Below are positions 5,200-5,800 of a stretch of 5,800 nt of DNA, piece after piece (the stretch's first letter is position 1; every line of letters begins with the position of its first letter). Both the position numbers and the translations under genes were made by a program. Under the pieces are notes generated by a model that saw only the letters and a program-made list of their open reading frames with translations, was not told the origin of the DNA and did not search any database. Source of the stretch: Clostridiales bacterium (GTDB taxonomy: Bacteria > Bacillota > Clostridia > Oscillospirales > Oscillospiraceae); contig JAJQET010000269.1 in NCBI GenBank assembly GCA_021201515.1, positions 1 through 5,800 of the forward strand, in the 5' to 3' direction.

Positions 5200-5800
5200 A
5201 TGATCGCATTTTTGACCAGCAGCCCCGCCATCCCCAAGGATGCGGAGCACCCCTACAGCGCCAGAGAGGTCAACGGCGCCAACGGCCTCATCGACCGGCT
5301 GGCCGCCCTGGGGAAACCGGAGATGGAGGCACTGTTCGTCAGCGCCGCCCCGGCAGAGCATGAGGAGAATCTGTTCTGGGCGGCGGAGCTGGGAGATGCC
5401 TTCGCCGTCTCCGGCCTGCCCTTCGCCGCTCTGGCGGTCTGGGACGGGGCCAGCGGGGACTACTCCGCCGAGGCGCTGCGCCGGTTTGACCTGCTGATTC
5501 TGTCCGGCGGCCACGTCCCCACTCAGAACGCCTTTTTCCGGTGCATCGGTTTGCGGGAGAAGTTGGATGGCTACCCCGGCATCGTGCTGAGCATCAGCGC
5601 AGGCACTATGAACAGCGCGGAGGTGGTCTACGCCCAGCCGGAGTTGGAGGGGGAGGCCCTTGACCCAGACTATCAGAGGTTCCTACCCGGTCTGGGGCTG
5701 ACCAAGGCCATGGTGCTGCCCCACTATCAGGCGGTGCGGCACGCTACGCTGGACGGGATGCGCCTCTTTGAGGACATCACCTACCGGGACAGCGTGGGGC
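5200..5800 (+). CDS. Peptidase S51-like protein (dipeptidase E family), partial
   Basis: The first 200 residues of a gene cut by the right edge of the window. It reads MIAFLTSSPAIP at the start and carries the class I glutamine amidotransferase-like fold marks of the S51 family: FDLLILSGGHVPTQNAFF (96-113), the nucleophile elbow SISAGTMN (131-138) with probable nucleophile Ser133, and LPHY with His175 (173-176). PepE and relatives cleave Asp-X dipeptides, but this branch is often annotated only as a type 1 glutamine amidotransferase-like protein, so substrate is unknown. The elbow has Ser131 where the family usually has Gly. The ATG at 5200 follows GGAAAGGA (5183-5190) by nine bases. It starts 42 bases after the J-protein stop with no hairpin terminator between, so it is probably in the same operon. 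The residues still expected downstream, including the C-terminus, cannot be judged. Confidence 0.85.
   Translation, partial: MIAFLTSSPAIPKDAEHPYSAREVNGANGLIDRLAALGKPEMEALFVSAAPAEHEENLFWAAELGDAFAVSGLPFAALAVWDGASGDYSAEALRRFDLLILSGGHVPTQNAFFRCIGLREKLDGYPGIVLSISAGTMNSAEVVYAQPELEGEALDPDYQRFLPGLGLTKAMVLPHYQAVRHATLDGMRLFEDITYRDSVG

Noticed and set aside
4186..5514. 442-codon open frame on the minus strand opposite the J-protein and S51 genes
   Set aside because: Spans three real plus-strand gene regions, has a repetitive Gly/Val/Leu composition and an Arg/Pro-rich end, and no supporting start site.

Overview
The window looks like chromosomal DNA from a GC-rich, low-redundancy clostridial Firmicute. 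It has strong AGGAGG-type ribosome binding sites, a Spo0A-type regulator, GTG and ATG starts, and tightly packed or overlapping genes. The Oscillospiraceae (Oscillibacter/Flavonifractor-like gut anaerobes) are my best guess from GC content and protein style; no search was run.

Layout: (1) Positions 1-249 hold an unassigned left edge, a tandem pair of Spo0A-box-like sites, and a good sigma-A promoter. (2) Positions 250-975 (+) encode a 241-residue Spo0A-like protein with an intact DNA-binding domain and a receiver half that has lost its phosphorylation pocket. (3) A strong bidirectional hairpin (993-1039) separates it from a convergent minus-strand block. (4) That block reads, in transcription order, S24-family self-cleaving repressor (3187-2549), shikimate kinase aroK (2448-1798), type I 3-dehydroquinate dehydratase aroD (1810-1049). 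aroK and aroD overlap by 13 bases. (5) An AT-richer divergent intergenic region (3188-3614) carries back-to-back promoters that share a nearly identical 18/19-base element, and a possible 16-codon leader peptide. (6) A plus-strand operon follows: a DUF5685-type protein (3615-4472), an overlapping J-domain/TPR-like protein with a cysteine-rich tail (4462-5157), and a peptidase S51-like gene running off the right edge (5200-5800).

The aro genes belong to chorismate/aromatic amino acid synthesis. The S24 repressor probably controls itself and, if the shared promoter element is its operator, also the divergent DUF5685/J-protein operon. The J-protein would recruit DnaK; its overlap with the DUF5685 gene suggests the two proteins work as a pair. 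The most interesting items are the phosphorylation-dead Spo0A paralog with tandem 0A boxes upstream, the duplicated operator-like element, and the DUF5685/J-protein pair with aspartate-rich and cysteine-rich motifs.
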